Part shown: positions 6,520 through 14,024 of the stretch, piece after piece | Numbering within the stretch: the first letter of the stretch is position 1 | Layout: each line of letters opens with the position of its first letter | Assembly (NCBI GenBank): GCA_019683665.1 | Contig: JADGIB010000007.1 | Span: 1 to 28,382 of the forward strand | DNA from: Solirubrobacteraceae bacterium | Lineage (GTDB): Bacteria > Actinomycetota > Thermoleophilia > Solirubrobacterales > Solirubrobacteraceae | Direction of reading: 5' to 3' | DNA length: 28,382 nt | The notes under the pieces: model-generated | What the model was told of the DNA's origin: nothing | The model's database searches: none | The model's input: the letters and a program-made list of their open reading frames with translations, nothing else | Translations under genes and position numbers: made by a program

Positions 6520-7490
6520 GCGTCGAGGCGCTCGGGCAGGCCGAACAGCGGGAAGAGCCGCTCGGTGCTGAGGAAGAACGTCAGCTCGCGGATCCCGCCG
6601 TCCTGGACGCGCACGACCTGGAGCGCCCACGGGGCGTAGCCGCCGTCCGGGCTCGGCTTGTACTGGCCGAAGGCGGGGAGGCCGTTGGCCGTGCCGGCCG
6701 GCACGACCCGCGACCCCTTGCAGCCGATCCCCGGGCCCCACCACCAGCCGAAGATGTCGTCGCGGCCCTCCAGCCACAGCTCGTAGGGCGGCATCGACTG
6801 GATCGCGTCCTCGCGGATGAGGTCGGTCAGCGCCTCGATGTCGTAGCGCTCGAACGCGGCGACGTAGCGCTCCAGCAGCTCGCGGTCGGCCGCGTCGACG
6901 GTCGGGGCGAGGTCGTCGGCGACCATCTCGCGGCGCTCGAGCGTGGCGCGGGCGCGCTGGAGGGCGCTGTTGACCGAGGCGACGCTCGTGTCGAGCAGCT
7001 CGGCGACCTCGGCCGCCTTCCAGCGCAGGACCTCGCAGAGGATGAGGACGGCGCGCTGGCGCGGCGGCAGGTGCTGGAGCGCGGCGACGAACGCGAGGCG
7101 GATCGTCTCGCGCGCGTCGGCCACGGCGGCGGGGTCGCCGTCGTCGGCGATGACGAGCTCGTCGGGCACCGGCTCGATCCACGTCGTCTCCGGCAGGATC
7201 TCGCCGATCGGGCCGTCGGGCGGGCGGGCCGGCCCCAGGTCCATCGGGCGCGCGCGGCGCTTGCGCGCGTTGAGCATGTCGAGGCAGACGTTCGTGGCGA
7301 TCCGGTACAGCCACGAGCGCACGGCGGCGCGGCCCTCGAAGCGGTCCCGCGCGCGCCAGGCGCGCAGCAGCGTGTCCTGGACCGCGTCGTCGGCGTCGAA
7401 CGGCGAGCCGAGCATCCGGTAGCAGTAGGCGCGCAGCTCGCGGCGGTGCTGCTCGAGCTCCCCGAACGCGGGCGCGACGGTGCCTGCCAT
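6516..7490 (-). CDS. ECF sigma factor with SnoaL-like C-terminal domain (SigX5/TIGR02960 type)
   Basis: The product is 324 aa. Region sigma2 is at about residues 12-82 (RAYCYRMLGSPFDADDAVQDTLLRAW and SWLYRIATNVCLD). Region sigma4 is at about 135-188 (HLPPRQRAVLILCEVLRWKAAEVAELLDTS, helix-turn-helix). The extended C terminus, about 200-322, is a SnoaL/NTF2-like domain (YVAAFERYDIEALTDLIREDA and GWWWGPG). In this group the extra domain is thought to control the sigma factor in place of a separate anti-sigma protein, and none is encoded nearby. The start is at 7490, with GGAGG very close upstream; a GTG three codons earlier (7499) is an alternative. A possible -10 box TACGAT is at 7511-7506. The promoter-binding preference and inducing signal cannot be read here. 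Confidence 0.88.
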   Translation of the reverse strand: MAGTVAPAFGELEQHRRELRAYCYRMLGSPFDADDAVQDTLLRAWRARDRFEGRAAVRSWLYRIATNVCLDMLNARKRRARPMDLGPARPPDGPIGEILPETTWIEPVPDELVIADDGDPAAVADARETIRLAFVAALQHLPPRQRAVLILCEVLRWKAAEVAELLDTSVASVNSALQRARATLERREMVADDLAPTVDAADRELLERYVAAFERYDIEALTDLIREDAIQSMPPYELWLEGRDDIFGWWWGPGIGCKGSRVVPAGTANGLPAFGQYKPSPDGGYAPWALQVVRVQDGGIRELTFFLSTERLFPLFGLPERLDA

Positions 7491-7623
7491 CCCCTCCACC
7501 CGACCATCGTAGGCCCTCGGCGGCGTCGCGGCCAGGGCGGCGGGCCGGCGACGGGCCGCGCGGCGCGCTCGCGGCGCGCGCGAACGGGCCGCCGCCGCCC
7601 GCGGGCTGGCAAGCTTCCGCAGC

Positions 7624-8613
7624 GTGCCCGACCCGCTCACCGCCGCCCGCCGCCTCGCCGACGACCTGCTCGCCCCCGCGGCGGCCGAGGCCGACGCCCG
7701 CGGCACGCTGCCGCCCGGCCACTTCGACGCGCTCGCCGAGGCTGGCCTCTACGCGCTCGGCGCCGACGGCGAGCCGCTGGGCGAGGTGTGCGCGGTGGCC
7801 GAGACGCTCACCGCCGGGTGCGCGGCGACCGCGTTCGTGTGGATGCAGCACGTCGGCGCGCTGACCGCGGTCGCCCACCGCGAGCCCGACGCGCTGCGCG
7901 ACGCCTGGCTGGAGCCGCTGCGCCGCGGCGAGCGGCGCGCCGGAGCCGCGTTCACCGGCGCCGCCCTCCCCGGTCCGGCGAGCCTGCGCGCGACCCGCGT
8001 CGACGGCGGCTGGCGCTTCGACGGCGTCACCCCGTGGATCACCGGCTGGGGCCACGTCGACGTCCTGCGCACCGCCGCGCGCGACCCGGAGGACCGCGTC
8101 GTGTGGGCGCTCGTCGACGCGCGCGAGGAGGGCGGCCTGACCGTCGAGCGGCTGCGCCTCCTCGGGCTCGACGCGAGCGCGACCGTCCGCGCGCGCTTCG
8201 ACGGGGTCCTCGTCGAGGACGCGCGCGTGCTCGAGATCGCGCCGCCGCCGGAGCCGCCCGGGCTCGCCCCCGGCACCGCGCGGGTCCACGCCGCGCTGTC
8301 GCTCGGCGTCGCCGCCCGCTGCTGCGCGGCGATCGGCCCGAGCCCGCTCGACGCCGAGCTCGCCGCGGTGCGCGAGGCCGCCGACGCCGCGCTCGAGGAC
8401 CCGGCCGGCGCGGCGATCGTCGAGGCCCGCGCCGCCAGCGCCGAGCTCGCGATCCGGGCCGCCGCCGCGCTCATGACCGTCGAGGGCGCGCGCGCCGTCG
8501 TCGCCGGCGGGCTGGCCGAGCGCTCGGCCCGCGAGGCGCTCGTCCTCTCGGTCTTCGGGCTGCGCGCCCCGATCCGCGCCGCGCTGCGCACGCGCCTGGG
8601 CGCCAGTTTATGA
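7624..8613 (+). CDS. Acyl-CoA dehydrogenase-like flavoprotein, short
   Basis: The product is 329 aa, against about 380 for normal acyl-CoA dehydrogenases. The N-terminal helical domain (RRLADDLLAPAAAEADARGTLPPGHFDALAEAGLYAL) and the middle beta domain (GAAFTGAAL..., DGGWRFDGVTPWITGWGHVDV) match the superfamily. The C-terminal helical domain is reduced and Ala-rich. It lacks the usual YGGNGY/EGT region and a recognisable catalytic Glu, so dehydrogenase activity is doubtful; an oxygenase- or hydroxylase-like flavin role is another possibility. The start is GTG with no Shine-Dalgarno sequence. It precedes an aminotransferase in the same direction, so the two may act in one pathway, but no substrate is evident. 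Confidence 0.75.
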   Translation: MPDPLTAARRLADDLLAPAAAEADARGTLPPGHFDALAEAGLYALGADGEPLGEVCAVAETLTAGCAATAFVWMQHVGALTAVAHREPDALRDAWLEPLRRGERRAGAAFTGAALPGPASLRATRVDGGWRFDGVTPWITGWGHVDVLRTAARDPEDRVVWALVDAREEGGLTVERLRLLGLDASATVRARFDGVLVEDARVLEIAPPPEPPGLAPGTARVHAALSLGVAARCCAAIGPSPLDAELAAVREAADAALEDPAGAAIVEARAASAELAIRAAAALMTVEGARAVVAGGLAERSAREALVLSVFGLRAPIRAALRTRLGASL

Positions 8614-8622
8614 TCAGATCAT
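8610..8622. promoter_or_regulatory. Palindrome ATGATC-A-GATCAT in an AT-rich patch
   Basis: A perfect 6-1-6 inverted repeat overlaps the stop codon of the acyl-CoA dehydrogenase-like gene. It sits in a rare AT-rich stretch (8606-8630) in otherwise very GC-rich DNA. It is about 95 bp before the aminotransferase gene and 5 bp before a mini-ORF, so it could be an operator or promoter for them. No regulator is identified. Confidence 0.35.
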
Positions 8623-8626
8623 CATC

Positions 8627-8719
8627 ATGACCCGCGCGGCGGCGGACCGGCGGACGCGACCCCGGCCGGCGACGCCGCGCACCGGACCTCTCGACCCGCT
8701 CGATGTGACGACCCGATGA
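8627..8719 (+). CDS. Possible 30-aa leader ORF before the aminotransferase gene
   Basis: This short frame starts with ATG right after the AT-rich patch and ends in TGA overlapping the aminotransferase ATG (ATGA). That arrangement would allow translational coupling, and the downstream gene has no Shine-Dalgarno sequence of its own. The peptide is Arg/Pro-rich with no recognised domain. In GC-rich DNA such a frame could be chance, so this is a tentative call. Confidence 0.22.
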   Translation: MTRAAADRRTRPRPATPRTGPLDPLDVTTR

Positions 8720-10086
8720 GCACGACCGAGATCTCCCGCGACGGCCTGGCCGACCTGCTCGCCCGCGAGCGCGAGACGTTCCGCGCGCGCAACCCGCGCT
8801 CGCGCGCCGCCTACGAGCGGGCCACCCACCTCTTCGGCCGCGTCCCGATGACGTGGATGAACAAGACGGCGGGCGGCTTCCCGCTCTACCTCGACCGCGC
8901 CCGCGGCGCCCACGTCCGCGACCTCGACGGCCACGACCTCCTCGACCTCTGCCTCGGCGACACCGGCGCGATGGCCGGCCACTCGCCCGCCCCGACCGTC
9001 GAGGCGGTCCAGCGCCGGCTCGGCGAGCTCGGCGGCGCCACCGCGATGCTGCCGACCGAGGACGCCGAGTGGGTCGGCGCCGAGCTCGCGCGGCGCTTCG
9101 GGCTGCCGCTGTGGAGCTTCTCGCTCACGGCGACCGACGCGAACCGGTGGGCGATCCGGCTGGCCCGGGCCGTGACCGGGCGGCCGAAGGTCCTCTTCCA
9201 CAGCTACTGCTACCACGGCAGCGTCGACGAGTCGCTCATCGTCGTCGGCCCCGACGGGCGGCCGCGCAGCCGCGAGGGCAACGTCGGCGCCCCGTGCGAC
9301 GTGACGCAGACCAGCCGGGTCGTCGAGTTCAACGACGTCGACGCGCTCGAGCGCGAGCTGGCCCAGGGCGACGTCGCCGCGATGGTCATGGAGCCGGCGC
9401 TGACCAACATCGGGATCGTCCTGCCCGAGCCCGGCTACCTCGAGGCGGTGCGCGAGCTGACCCGGGCCCACGGGACCCTGCTCGTCAACGACGAGACGCA
9501 CACGTTCAGCGCCGGGCCGGGCGGCGCGACCGCCGCCTGGGGGCTGGAGCCCGACGCGATCACGATCGGCAAGGCGATCGGCGGCGGCATCCCCTGCGGG
9601 GCCTACGGGCTGTCGGCCGAGCTGGCCGAGCGGGTCGCCGCCCGCGACGACCTCGACCTCGTCGACATGGGCGGGGTCGGCGGGACGCTGGCCGGCAACC
9701 CGGTGTCGGTCGCGGCGATGCGGGCGACGCTCGAGCACGTCCTCACCGAGGACGCGTTCGCGCGCATGACCGCCCTCGCCGACCGGTTCGTCGCCGGGGT
9801 GCGCGCGACGATCGACCGCCACGGGCTGCCGTGGTCGATCGTCCAGCTCGGCGCCCGCGCGGAGGTCCGCTTCACGAGCCCGGCGCCGACGAGCGGCGGG
9901 GCGTCGGCGGCCGCCCACGACCCCGAGCTCGACGACTACCTGCACGTGGCGCTCGCCAACCGCGACGTCCTGCTGACGCCGTTCCACGCGATGGCGCTCA
10001 TGTCGCCGGCCACGACCGAGGCCGACGTCGACCGCCACGACGCGGCGTTCGCCGACGCGGTCGGCGCGCTCGTGGCCGCCGGGTAG
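8716..10086 (+). CDS. Class III PLP-dependent aminotransferase (glutamate-1-semialdehyde aminomutase-like)
   Basis: The product is 456 aa, of normal length and apparently complete. The fold-type I core shows the PLP phosphate-binding region SLTATDANRWAIRLARAVTG (where GSA aminomutases have SGTEA), the FHSYCYHGSVDE segment, Asp in LLVNDETHTF, and the Schiff-base Lys286 in ITIGKAIGGGIPCGAYG. NDETHT replaces the common FDE(V/M) motif, which marks a subgroup annotated only as aspartate aminotransferase family. It is unlikely to be the haem enzyme HemL itself. The start ATG at 8716 lacks a Shine-Dalgarno sequence and overlaps the stop of a possible mini-ORF. The upstream flavoprotein gene suggests a small amine or amino-acid pathway whose substrate is unknown. 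Confidence 0.85.
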   Translation: MSTTEISRDGLADLLARERETFRARNPRSRAAYERATHLFGRVPMTWMNKTAGGFPLYLDRARGAHVRDLDGHDLLDLCLGDTGAMAGHSPAPTVEAVQRRLGELGGATAMLPTEDAEWVGAELARRFGLPLWSFSLTATDANRWAIRLARAVTGRPKVLFHSYCYHGSVDESLIVVGPDGRPRSREGNVGAPCDVTQTSRVVEFNDVDALERELAQGDVAAMVMEPALTNIGIVLPEPGYLEAVRELTRAHGTLLVNDETHTFSAGPGGATAAWGLEPDAITIGKAIGGGIPCGAYGLSAELAERVAARDDLDLVDMGGVGGTLAGNPVSVAAMRATLEHVLTEDAFARMTALADRFVAGVRATIDRHGLPWSIVQLGARAEVRFTSPAPTSGGASAAAHDPELDDYLHVALANRDVLLTPFHAMALMSPATTEADVDRHDAAFADAVGALVAAG

Positions 10087-10120
10087 GGCCCGGCCGCGGT
10101 CTCGGGGAGGCCGCCGGGCC
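10087..10120 (+). terminator. Hairpin after the aminotransferase gene
   Basis: GGCCCGG (10087-10093) pairs with CCGGGCC (10114-10120), directly after the stop codon; one more C-G pair and some imperfect pairing lie inside. No T run follows. It could terminate or attenuate before the next gene, 57 nt downstream. Confidence 0.4.
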
Positions 10121-10143
10121 GGCATGGCACCCTGGGAGGCGCC

Positions 10144-11604
10144 GTGCGCGCCCACCGGATCGCCATCGCCCTCACCGCGCTGGCGGCGCTCATCGTCGCC
10201 GTCACGCTGCTCGTGCGCGGCGGCGACGACGACCCCGCGCCGCCGCCGCCCGTGCTCGCCCCCGGGGCCGGGGTGCCCGAGCGCGACCCGCTGGCCTGGA
10301 CGCCGGAGCGCGCCGGCGAGTACGCGGCGCGGGCCGCCGAGGGCTGGGCGCACGCGCTCTACACGCGCACCGCCGACGGGCTGGCCACCGGGGTCGAGCG
10401 GACGATGCAGTGGCGCGAGGCGATCGAGGCCGCGACCGCCGGGACCGGCGTCGACCCCGACACGCTCGAGGCGATGGTCCTGCTCGAGAGCGCGGGCCGG
10501 CCGGAGGCGCAGGCCTCCGACGACCTCGCGGGCGCGGTCGGCCTCGTCCAGATCGTGGCCGAGACCGGCCGCAGCCTGCTCGGGATGCGCGTCGACCTCG
10601 AGGCGAGCCGGCGGATCACCCGCCGGATGCACCGCGCCGCGCGGCGCGGGGAGACCGAGCGGCTCGAGCGGCTGCGCGCGCAGCGCCGGCGCGTCGACGA
10701 GCGCTTCAACCCGGAGAAGGCGCTGGCCGGGGCGGTCCGCTACCTGGAGTTCGCGCGCGACCAGCTGGGCCGCGACGACCTCGCCGTCGCCGCCTACCAC
10801 ATGGGCGTCGGGAACCTGCAGACGGCGCTCGCCCGCTACGGGCAGGGGACCGTCCCCTACGTCCAGCTCTACTTCGACACGACGCCGACCCACCACGCCG
10901 ACGCCTGGGCCTTCCTCAACGGGCTCGGCGACGACTCCGCGACGTACCTGTGGCGGGTGCGCGCGGCGGAGGCGATCCTCGAGCTCGCCCGCGAGGACCC
11001 CGAGGAGCTGGCGCGGCGCACCGCGCTCATGAACGAGCGCAACTCGGCCGAGGTGGCGCTCCACCCGCCCGACGAGACCGACCCCTACGACGACCCCGAG
11101 GAGCTCCGGGAGGCGCGCGACGCGGGCGAGGTCGCGCCGCTGCCGCGCCGCTGGCTGGCCCGCCACGGGCTGCGGATCGACCCGCAGATGGGCGAGCTGG
11201 CCCCCGAGCTCGGCGAGGAGCCGGCGACGTACCGCGGCCTGCGCCGCGAGGCCCTGGCCGTCCTCGCCTACCTCGGCGCCGGGGTGCGGGCGATCTCGGG
11301 CGCCGAGCGCCCGCTGCGGGTCACGAGCACGGTCCGCGACGCCGAGTACCAGGCCGAGCTGGCCGGGGTCGAGATCCAGGCCACCGACGGCTACTCGCTG
11401 CACACGACCGGCTACGCGTTCGACATCGCCCGCGACTACGCCGACCGCGACCAGGCGCGGGCGCTGCAGTTCCTGCTCGACCGGCTGACCGCGCTGAACC
11501 TGATCGCGTGGGTGCGCGAGCCGGGCGCGATCCACGTCACCGTCTCCGCGGACGCGGCCCGGCTCATGGAGCCGCTCGGGATCCTGCCCGCCGACGGCGG
11601 CTAG
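10144..11604 (+). CDS. Membrane-anchored lytic transglycosylase fused to M15/DUF5715-like carboxypeptidase
   Basis: The product is 486 aa. One N-terminal helix (about 5-24) is an uncleaved anchor or signal peptide, followed by a Pro-rich linker. The SLT domain (about 85-270) has catalytic Glu115 (MVLLESAGRPEAQA), GAVGLVQIVAET and AAYHMGVGNL, equivalent to ES, GLMQ and AYNAGPG in Slt70-like enzymes; the ARYGQGTVPYVQLYF segment also fits. The C-terminal domain (about 370-480) has VTSTVRDAEYQ, then His420 and Asp427 in HTTGYAFDIA, and His464 in AIHVTV. This is the H-x6-D...H zinc site of LAS/M15 D,D-peptidases. Together they would cut both glycan strands and peptide stems of peptidoglycan outside the membrane. 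GTG at 10144 has GGGAGG upstream. Its stop shares CTAG with the convergent marR stop. Confidence 0.85.
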   Translation: MRAHRIAIALTALAALIVAVTLLVRGGDDDPAPPPPVLAPGAGVPERDPLAWTPERAGEYAARAAEGWAHALYTRTADGLATGVERTMQWREAIEAATAGTGVDPDTLEAMVLLESAGRPEAQASDDLAGAVGLVQIVAETGRSLLGMRVDLEASRRITRRMHRAARRGETERLERLRAQRRRVDERFNPEKALAGAVRYLEFARDQLGRDDLAVAAYHMGVGNLQTALARYGQGTVPYVQLYFDTTPTHHADAWAFLNGLGDDSATYLWRVRAAEAILELAREDPEELARRTALMNERNSAEVALHPPDETDPYDDPEELREARDAGEVAPLPRRWLARHGLRIDPQMGELAPELGEEPATYRGLRREALAVLAYLGAGVRAISGAERPLRVTSTVRDAEYQAELAGVEIQATDGYSLHTTGYAFDIARDYADRDQARALQFLLDRLTALNLIAWVREPGAIHVTVSADAARLMEPLGILPADGG

Positions 11605-12059
11605 GCGCCGGCGGGCGCGGCGAGGCGGCCGAGGGCCTCGACCATCGGCGCCAGCTCCGGGCGCCGCTGCGCCTCGTCGAGCGTCTCGGCCAGCACGGCG
11701 TCGTGGGTCGGGCGGGCGGCGTCGAGCAGCGCGTGGCCGGCCTCGGTCAGCTCGGTGTAGATGCCGCGGCGGTCGTCCTGGCAGAGGACGCGGCGCAGCA
11801 GGCCGCGGTCCTCGAGGCGGTTGACGAGCCGCGTCGTCGCGCTGCTGGAGAGCGCCGTCGCCCGCGCGAGCTGGTGCATCCGCATGTGCCAGCCGTCCTG
11901 GCGGGAGAGCGCGTCGAGGACCGTGTACTCGACGACGGAGAGGCCGTGCTCGGCCTGCAGGGCCCGCTCGAGCGCCGCCTCGATGAGGCCGTGCAGCGCG
12001 GCGAGCGTCCGCCACCCCTGCGCGCGGACCTCGACGACGTCGTCGTCGGCGATGCACAT
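11601..12059 (-). CDS. MarR-family transcriptional regulator
   Basis: The 152-aa product has a MarR winged helix: dimer helices at both ends, a recognition region MHQLARATALSSSATTRLVNRLEDRGLLRR (about 60-90), and a wing with CQDDRRGIYTELTEAGHALL. Such proteins usually repress a neighbouring gene and release DNA on binding a small aromatic ligand. It diverges from an MFS transporter gene, the common arrangement for a self-controlled efflux pair. A half-palindrome ATAGTTGC lies between them. The ATG at 12059 has no Shine-Dalgarno sequence. The regulator looks intact although its likely target is truncated. Confidence 0.9.
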   Translation of the reverse strand: MCIADDDVVEVRAQGWRTLAALHGLIEAALERALQAEHGLSVVEYTVLDALSRQDGWHMRMHQLARATALSSSATTRLVNRLEDRGLLRRVLCQDDRRGIYTELTEAGHALLDAARPTHDAVLAETLDEAQRRPELAPMVEALGRLAAPAGA

Positions 12060-12100
12060 GCGGCCAGTCTAGGGCCGCCGCAGATAGGACGCGCACGCGG

Positions 12101-12122
12101 ATAGTTGCAGACGCGGTATAGT
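12101..12122 (+). promoter_or_regulatory. Probable MFS promoter with MarR half-site
   Basis: ATAGTTGC (12101-12108) resembles one arm of the TAGTTGC...GCAACTA palindromes bound by many MarR proteins. The other arm (GCGGTAT) is degenerate. TATAGT (12117-12122) is a good -10 box and places the first transcribed base close to the MFS ATG at 12133. A regulator at ATAGTTGC would cover the promoter spacer. Confidence 0.45.
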
Positions 12123-12132
12123 GGCGCGCGCC

Positions 12133-12972
12133 ATGACCGCGACCGCCCCGACCCGCTCGACGCTGCCGATCGCGATCGCGACGATGTTCACCGGGCTGAC
12201 CGTCGCCAACGTGCTCGGCGTCCCGCTCGGGACCCTGCTCGGCCAGCAGCTCGGGTGGCGGGCCACGTTCTGGGCCATCACCGCGATCGGCGTCGTCGCG
12301 CTCGCCGCGCTCGCGCTCCTGCTGCCGCGCGCCGCCGACCGCCGCCCCGAGGGCGCCGACCTGCGGGCCGAGGTCGGCGCGTTCGCCAGCGGCCAGGTGT
12401 GGGCGTCGATGGCGATCACCGTCTTCGGCTTCGGCGGCCTGTTCGGGGCCTTCACGTACATGGCGTTCACGCTCACCGACGTGTCCGGCTTCCCGGACGG
12501 GGCGGTGCCGTGGCTGCTCGTCCTCTTCGGGATCGGCATGTTCGCCGGGAACCTCCTCGGCGGCCGCGCCGCCGACCGCTCGATCCACCGCTCGCTCGTC
12601 GGCGGGCTCACCGCGCTCGCCGCGCTGCTGGCCCTGTTCGCGCTGACCGCCGGCAGCCCGGTCGCGGCCGTCGCCGCGATGCTCCTCCTCGGCGCGGCCG
12701 GGTTCCTGCCCGCGCCCGCCTACCAGATGCGGATCATGGCCCGGGCCGGGCGCGCGCCCACGCTCGCCTCGGGCGCGAACATCGCCGCCTTCAACGTCGG
12801 CAACGCGCTCGGCGCCTGGCTCGGCGGCCTGACGATCGACGCCGACCTCGGCTACACCGGCCCGATCTGGGCGGGCGCGGCGATGACCGTCGTCGCGCTC
12901 GGGATCGTGTTCGTCGCCGACCGCCGCCTCGCCGCCTGCCCGGCCTGCGCCGCGGGCGCCGAGGCCGGCTGA
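12133..12972 (+). CDS. MFS transporter (DHA1 type) lacking transmembrane helices 1-4
   Basis: The product is 279 aa, against about 390-410 for the family. After eleven N-terminal residues the sequence enters TFT-free helix 5 (AIATMFTGLTVANVLGVPLGTLLGQQ), which normally sits near residue 130. Helices 6-12 follow intact, through GNLLGGRAADR and the C terminus. So about 110-120 residues, including helices 1-4 and the DHA1 loop motif A, are missing while the promoter, start codon and reading frame remain. The residues STLPIAI look like the start of a normal helix 1 (LPLAILAL type), suggesting an in-frame internal deletion within the tandem GATCGCGATCGC at 12168-12179. It is probably non-functional as a transporter. 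An in-frame GTG at 12121 would add four residues only. Confidence 0.8.
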   Translation: MTATAPTRSTLPIAIATMFTGLTVANVLGVPLGTLLGQQLGWRATFWAITAIGVVALAALALLLPRAADRRPEGADLRAEVGAFASGQVWASMAITVFGFGGLFGAFTYMAFTLTDVSGFPDGAVPWLLVLFGIGMFAGNLLGGRAADRSIHRSLVGGLTALAALLALFALTAGSPVAAVAAMLLLGAAGFLPAPAYQMRIMARAGRAPTLASGANIAAFNVGNALGAWLGGLTIDADLGYTGPIWAGAAMTVVALGIVFVADRRLAACPACAAGAEAG

Positions 12973-12980
12973 GGGCGGCC

Positions 12981-14024
12981 TCACCCGGTCGGCGTGACCT
13001 TGCTCAGCCCCGGCGGCGCGTCCGGGTCGACCCCGCGGGCGCGGGCGGTCGCGAGCGCCAGCTGCTGGAGGCGGACCGCGTGGACGAGCGGGCGCAGGCG
13101 CTCGGGCAGGTCGCCGGGGACCGGGATCGTCGCGCGGGCACCGGGCAGCGGGTCGCCGACGACCCACGCGTCGACCCCGCGGGCGCGCAGCGCGGCGACG
13201 TCCTCGGCCGCGTCGGCGGTCACCGGCCCGCGCGCGTGGTGGACGACGACCGGGCGTCCCGGGACGGCGAGCGCGACCGGGCCGTGGCGGACGTCGACCG
13301 TCGACCAGGCCAGGTGCGCGGTCGACGTCGTCTCGATGAGCTTCAGCGCCGTCTCGCCCGCGATCGGCAGCAGGACGCCGCGCCCGAGGTGGACGGCGAC
13401 CTCGGCGCCGGCGAGGACCCCGGCCAGCTCGGCCAGGGCAGGCGGCGGCGGGGCGAGCGCCGCCTCCAGCGCCGCCACGACCGCGGGCCCGTCGACGGCG
13501 GAGCGGCCGGTCGCGTCGAGCTCGGCGGCCAGCAGCGCGAAGGCCAGCAGCGTCGCGGTGAACGTCTTCGTCGCCGGGACCGCGCGCTCCGGGCCGGCGC
13601 GCAGCGGGATCGTCACGTCGGCGGCGGCGGCGAGCGGGCTGCCGGGGTCGTTCGTGATCGCGACGCCGACCGCGCCGCCGGCCCGGCTGCGCTCCAGCAC
13701 CGTGACGATCTCCGGCGTGCGCCCCGACTGGCTGACGGCGATCGCCAGCACGCCGTCCAGGCGCGGGCGGACGCCGTAGCGGGTCACGAGGCTCGGCGCC
13801 GCCGACCAGACCGGCACCGACAGCGCCGGCTCCAGCAGGTAGCGGCCGTAGCCGGCGGCGAAGTCGGAGGAGCCGCGCGCGATCGTCGCCACGCCGACGA
13901 GCCGGTCGGGGAGCCGCTCGCGCAGCGCCGGCGCGAGGTCGCCGACGCTGGCGATCAGGTCTGCCGCGACGCGGGCGGTCTCCCCGATCTCGGCCTCCAT
14001 CGCGGCGCCGAGCGGCGCCGTCAT
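12981..14024 (-). CDS. SIS-domain glucosamine-6-phosphate deaminase, NagB-II-like
   Basis: The 347-aa product has two SIS domains, like the isomerase half of GlmS but without the glutaminase half. Motifs: ARGSSD (49-54), SQSGRTPE (98-105), TKTFT (152-156), LKLIE (227-231) and RHGP (246-249), the latter two matching the catalytic KLKE...KHGP region of GlmS. In the NagB-II family this module deaminates GlcN-6-P to fructose-6-P and ammonia. NagA, a ROK kinase and an ABC importer in the same locus support that role; an AgaS-type galactosamine-6-P enzyme or fructosamine deglycase is the main alternative. It is the last gene of the minus-strand operon. Its ATG overlaps the stop of the preceding SIS gene (ATGA). 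Confidence 0.82.
   Translation of the reverse strand: MTAPLGAAMEAEIGETARVAADLIASVGDLAPALRERLPDRLVGVATIARGSSDFAAGYGRYLLEPALSVPVWSAAPSLVTRYGVRPRLDGVLAIAVSQSGRTPEIVTVLERSRAGGAVGVAITNDPGSPLAAAADVTIPLRAGPERAVPATKTFTATLLAFALLAAELDATGRSAVDGPAVVAALEAALAPPPPALAELAGVLAGAEVAVHLGRGVLLPIAGETALKLIETTSTAHLAWSTVDVRHGPVALAVPGRPVVVHHARGPVTADAAEDVAALRARGVDAWVVGDPLPGARATIPVPGDLPERLRPLVHAVRLQQLALATARARGVDPDAPPGLSKVTPTG

Noticed and set aside
5452..8289. 945-codon minus-strand frame
   Set aside because: Shadow of copA, the sigma factor in another frame and the flavoprotein; its translation is repetitive Arg/Ala-rich sequence without motifs.
10124..11032. 302-codon frame starting at an ATG near 10124
   Set aside because: It overlaps the transglycosylase gene in another frame and gives Arg/Pro/Ser-rich sequence without domains.
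8614..13167. 1517-codon open frame on the minus strand
   Set aside because: It runs antisense through the aminotransferase and peptidoglycan hydrolase genes, out of frame through marR, and has no recognisable domain. It is a GC-composition shadow.
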